A stretch of DNA of 32,729 bases from Campylobacteraceae bacterium (GTDB lineage: Bacteria > Campylobacterota > Campylobacteria > Campylobacterales > Sulfurovaceae). The notes under the pieces are model-generated. The model did not search any database. It was not told the origin of the DNA and saw nothing but the letters and a program-made list of their open reading frames with translations. The position numbers and the translations under genes were made by a program. Shown here in pieces: positions 29,813-32,729 of this stretch (position 1 is the stretch's first letter; each line of letters starts with the position of its first letter). The stretch lies in NCBI GenBank assembly GCA_027038275.1, contig JALVXC010000125.1:1-32729 (forward strand). Reading direction: 5' to 3'.

Positions 29813-32605
29813 TTAAAACTCTTTCCATCTATATTCAATACGAATACCACTATTATTGTCTATAGTTTTAATTAAATTATTATCTTTATCATAAACATAG
29901 TCGATAGATTTATTATATAATCTATGTTTTGAATCATAAATATAAGTTGAGACATGATTTCCTTCAACTCTTTTGACTATTAAACCATTTATATACTCGT
30001 TTGTTATCTCTTTATCATAAGTACCATCATTATCCATATCATATTTTTCTGTTAATCTATTATGATAGTTGTCGTAGGTATAAATTATTTTACTTTTAGT
30101 TGACAACTTTTCAACTGATTCTTCAAAAGATTCCATAATCTCTCCATTAGTATCATCATATATAGTATAAGCAGGGGTTACTTTAGTAACTAAAATTTCA
30201 CTCAGCTCTTCAACTAGATTATTATTAGTATCATAATTAAAATCTATTGTATTTTTAGTACTTATTAAGATATTTATATATATTTGAGCTCCTCCAAAAT
30301 CTTGAATATACTTAGGTTCTGTAGAATTTGATTCTACAACTTTACGTACTAAAACATTTTCTTTATTATAAAAATATAACGTTCTTTGATTACTATTACT
30401 TGAGGTATAATTATTAAATTCAGGATCAGAAAAGGAAGACTCTTCTAAATACAGCTCTTTAATTACTTGATTAAAGTGATTATAGAAGTATTTTGTTCTA
30501 GATATGGACTTACTACTAATATTATCTATATCATAGGAGTCAAAAACTTTATCAAATATTTTGAGTAATCCATTTTTATCATAAGTATATGTTTCAACTT
30601 GATTATATCCATTATGTGAATACGCTTCATGATATATTTGATTTTTGGACAAAAGTTTAAACTCCAAAACTTCTAAATCAACTCTAAATTCATTTAAGTC
30701 TGTTTCGCCATCTTTTAGATTTAACGAAATCGTATATAGACCTTTTTTATCAAATTTCATATAAGGGGTAGTACTATTCTCTTCTCCTAAAAAAGCTTTA
30801 CTTTCATCAGGCTTTTCTACTAAACTCCAATTGTATGTTAGATTTTTATCTTTAATTTTATCACTTAAGTTTGCTTCCAAAACAATTGTATTTCCAACAT
30901 GTAAAATTCCAGAGTAGTCTATCTTGAAAGGTGGAGCTGTAAATGGGTCTGTTCCTTTTGTTTTCTCTTCTGTATTACTCACACCATCTTTATCACTATC
31001 TATATAAACAGTTACTAATCTTTGAGCTATTGCTTTATTTCCTGCACTATCGTTTACACTATATGTAATTATATTTTTTCCAATAACTGAGCTATCTACA
31101 GTTCCATTAATGATAATATTTGAGCTTATCTCCCCATCCGCATTGTCATAAGCTGTTGCATTTAGCTCTATGTATTTTTTATATTTATAGATTTTAATTT
31201 TAGAGTTTCCATTTAGTCTTATAATAGGAGGAGTTGTATCTTTTATAACAGTAACGATTCCTTTTGTAGTTGCTATATTTCCTGCACTATCTGTAACTGT
31301 AAAAATAACCTCTTTCTCTCCAAGTGTAGAAGTATCTACCTTTGAGATAGATATAGAAGAACTTAAGTCTCCATCTGCATTATCTTTTGCTGTTATATTA
31401 AATTCATTATAATCATGATTTTGATAAATAGTAATATTTCTATCTCCTATAAATTCTAAGATGGGAGCCTCTATATCTTTAATTACATTTACTACTCTAG
31501 TTCGACTGACTTTAATGCCTTCACTATTAGTAACGCTATAGGTTATTACATTTTTTCCTACAACAGATGTATCAACATCTCCTGTAATAATAATTTTTGA
31601 ACTTATATCTCCATCTTTATTATCAAATGCAGTAGCATTTAACTCTTTATAGGTCTGATTTAAATAAATAGTTATATTCTCATCACCATTTAGAGTAATA
31701 GAAGGAAGAGGACAAGCCCCACCATCTTTGATAATCCACCCAAAGTTAGAAATTATATAACTTCTACTATCTTTTGCTGTATAACAAGTTTCACCAACAT
31801 CAAAAGTTACATTAGGAGATAAATTTAACTTACTCCATGCCTTTAATATTTTATCATAATCATGGGTTGATAACTCTAAAAAATTAGTAAAGATTCCATC
31901 CATATTTTTAACATTAGAAATGTTCCATTTGCTCATATCGAAAGAGAAAGATGTATCTGCAAACATAGATGACATATCTTCTACATTAAAGACATTCCAA
32001 TCACTTATATCTTGATTAAATCTATCAAAAATCATAGCAAACATACCTGACATCTCTTTTACATTTGATACGTCCCATTTAGTAATATCTAGTTTTCCAC
32101 TAGAAGCCATAAACATATAACTCATATTTTTAACATTAGAAACATCCCAATCACTTAAATTTGAATCTGTATTAACCATTGCAAACATATAGCTCATATC
32201 AGTTACTTTAGATAAATCAGGAGTATCAGAAGCATTAATCTCTAAGTTACTACAACCATCAAATGCATGATGCATAGAGAGCCATTTAATATCTCCCCAT
32301 TGATTTACAGCAATTATTTTTTTGCTATCATCATTATTGTTAAAGTAAATTTGAGGAAAGTCTCCTAATATTTTTACAGTATACTCTCCTGTCTTTGAAT
32401 AGGTATGTGTTATATCTCCTATAACATTACTATCTTTTTTCCCATCACCCCAATCTATAGAGTAGTTATAACCATCACCAATAGTAGGTATAGTTATTTT
32501 ATTGTTATCTATATTGTCTATTCTCCATTTTATAATAAATGGTCTACTTTTATTATTGTTTATAGTTTGTATTTTCTTTTTTGTTTCACTATCATTACAA
32601 CCTAA
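29813..32605 (-). CDS. BspA/DUF285-Ig-PKD surface lipoprotein, lacking start codon and signal peptide
   Basis: The open frame covers 930 codons from 32605 and begins L-G-C-N-D-S-E, a lipobox-like end of a lipoprotein signal. A TAG stop (32606-32608) lies directly upstream, and no ATG, GTG or TTG occurs in frame until ATG 32275, 110 codons in. Residues after the Cys form a PKD-like domain (about to 32290), then DUF285 repeats of the type WDVSNVKNMSYMF. Three DUF5011/Ig-like repeats follow (192-266, 271-345 and 350-424 counted from ATG 32275), a DSDKDGVSNTEE calcium-type motif (426-437), another PKD-like domain (about 455-537) and YD-like tyrosine-rich repeats to the end. It would be a surface adhesin. 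Translation from 32275 would give an unexported 820-residue protein, so it is broken, a silent cassette, or affected by a sequence error. Confidence 0.75.
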   Translation of the reverse strand, partial: LGCNDSETKKKIQTINNNKSRPFIIKWRIDNIDNNKITIPTIGDGYNYSIDWGDGKKDSNVIGDITHTYSKTGEYTVKILGDFPQIYFNNNDDSKKIIAVNQWGDIKWLSMHHAFDGCSNLEINASDTPDLSKVTDMSYMFAMVNTDSNLSDWDVSNVKNMSYMFMASSGKLDITKWDVSNVKEMSGMFAMIFDRFNQDISDWNVFNVEDMSSMFADTSFSFDMSKWNISNVKNMDGIFTNFLELSTHDYDKILKAWSKLNLSPNVTFDVGETCYTAKDSRSYIISNFGWIIKDGGACPLPSITLNGDENITIYLNQTYKELNATAFDNKDGDISSKIIITGDVDTSVVGKNVITYSVTNSEGIKVSRTRVVNVIKDIEAPILEFIGDRNITIYQNHDYNEFNITAKDNADGDLSSSISISKVDTSTLGEKEVIFTVTDSAGNIATTKGIVTVIKDTTPPIIRLNGNSKIKIYKYKKYIELNATAYDNADGEISSNIIINGTVDSSVIGKNIITYSVNDSAGNKAIAQRLVTVYIDSDKDGVSNTEEKTKGTDPFTAPPFKIDYSGILHVGNTIVLEANLSDKIKDKNLTYNWSLVEKPDESKAFLGEENSTTPYMKFDKKGLYTISLNLKDGETDLNEFRVDLEVLEFKLLSKNQIYHEAYSHNGYNQVETYTYDKNGLLKIFDKVFDSYDIDNISSKSISRTKYFYNHFNQVIKELYLEESSFSDPEFNNYTSSNSNQRTLYFYNKENVLVRKVVESNSTEPKYIQDFGGAQIYINILISTKNTIDFNYDTNNNLVEELSEILVTKVTPAYTIYDDTNGEIMESFEESVEKLSTKSKIIYTYDNYHNRLTEKYDMDNDGTYDKEITNEYINGLIVKRVEGNHVSTYIYDSKHRLYNKSIDYVYDKDNNLIKTIDNNSGIRIEYRWKEF

Positions 32606-32621
32606 CTACACTTTAGACAAA

Positions 32622-32729
32622 TCACCCCGTCATTTCATACCCTCCATCTAATCCAAACCCCAAAAACTCATTATTTACATAAGTTTCATCAATCTTTTTA
32701 TCAACTTTAGGGAAAAATAAGCCAATATG
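32622..32729 (-). CDS. 3' end of a gene entering from the right edge (hypothetical)
   Basis: A frame is open from the window edge to TGA at 32622-32624, encoding the last 35 residues of a protein. The readable end includes LFFPKVDKKIDETYVNN and then FLGFGLDGGYEMTG. I do not recognise the family. Only 13 bases separate this stop from the TAG before the headless lipoprotein, which suggests a recombination junction or a very compact arrangement. It is supported only by an open frame and a plausible composition. Confidence 0.45.
   Translation of the reverse strand, partial: HIGLFFPKVDKKIDETYVNNEFLGFGLDGGYEMTG

Noticed and set aside
32405-32605. Open frame on the + strand near the right edge
   Set aside because: Tyr/Ile-rich shadow of the PKD-like part of the lipoprotein frame.
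1-32729. CRISPR array, rRNA or tRNA gene
   Set aside because: No regularly spaced direct repeats and no rRNA or cloverleaf-like segment were seen by eye; a tRNAscan run would be decisive for tRNAs.

Overview
The window looks like a chromosome segment of a Gram-negative, AT-rich Campylobacterota bacterium (Sulfurimonas/Sulfurovum/Arcobacter-like). The signs are the style of GyrB, TsaD, QueF, Pgi (405 aa) and GltX, the very low GC, the TATAAT-rich promoters and the outer-membrane and capsule genes. No rRNA gene was found; no tRNA gene or CRISPR array was seen by eye.

Left arm (about 1-6.9 kb, + strand): an accessory/defence region made of short, tightly coupled operons. It holds an UPF0175 antitoxin with a DUF3368 PIN toxin, then a Septu-like pair (an AAA/ABC-type ATPase with an unusual N-terminal extension, and an HNH nuclease). 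After these come a 38-codon small ORF and an AlbA_2/Schlafen-type ATP-binding regulator. Four gene junctions here are 4-nt stop/start overlaps (ATGA or TTGA). The last one ties the housekeeping gene tsaD to the accessory genes.

Centre (7-16.2 kb): gyrB is interrupted in frame by a 434-residue intein with an HNH homing endonuclease. A long stem-loop and queF follow. queF and galU converge on a 13-bp hairpin that contains both stop codons. galU-pgi-phosphohexomutase (- strand) would supply UDP-glucose and hexose phosphates. A pair of REP-like palindromes and gltX complete this part.

Right arm (16.2-32.7 kb): a surface-polymer locus. On the + strand are a small beta-barrel outer-membrane protein and an initiating sugar-phosphate transferase. 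On the - strand a compact five-gene operon runs from 29752 to 18970, followed by a single-domain KpsC-like Kdo transferase. The operon contains two giant TPR/glycosyltransferase fusion proteins related by duplication, an alpha/beta-hydrolase-like capsule protein, a TagD-like CDP-glycerol synthase and a second TagF-like glycerophosphotransferase. Together these suggest a teichoic-acid-like, glycerol-phosphate-containing capsule on a Gram-negative cell. One giant enzyme has a complete CDP-glycerol transferase domain. Its paralogue has lost the catalytic core of that domain and gained a C-terminal GT29 (sialyltransferase-like) domain. No capsule exporter genes are in the window.

The far right holds a BspA/DUF285-Ig-PKD surface lipoprotein whose frame begins just before its lipobox, with no start codon or signal peptide. 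The end of another gene lies just upstream. It may be a decayed gene or a silent cassette.
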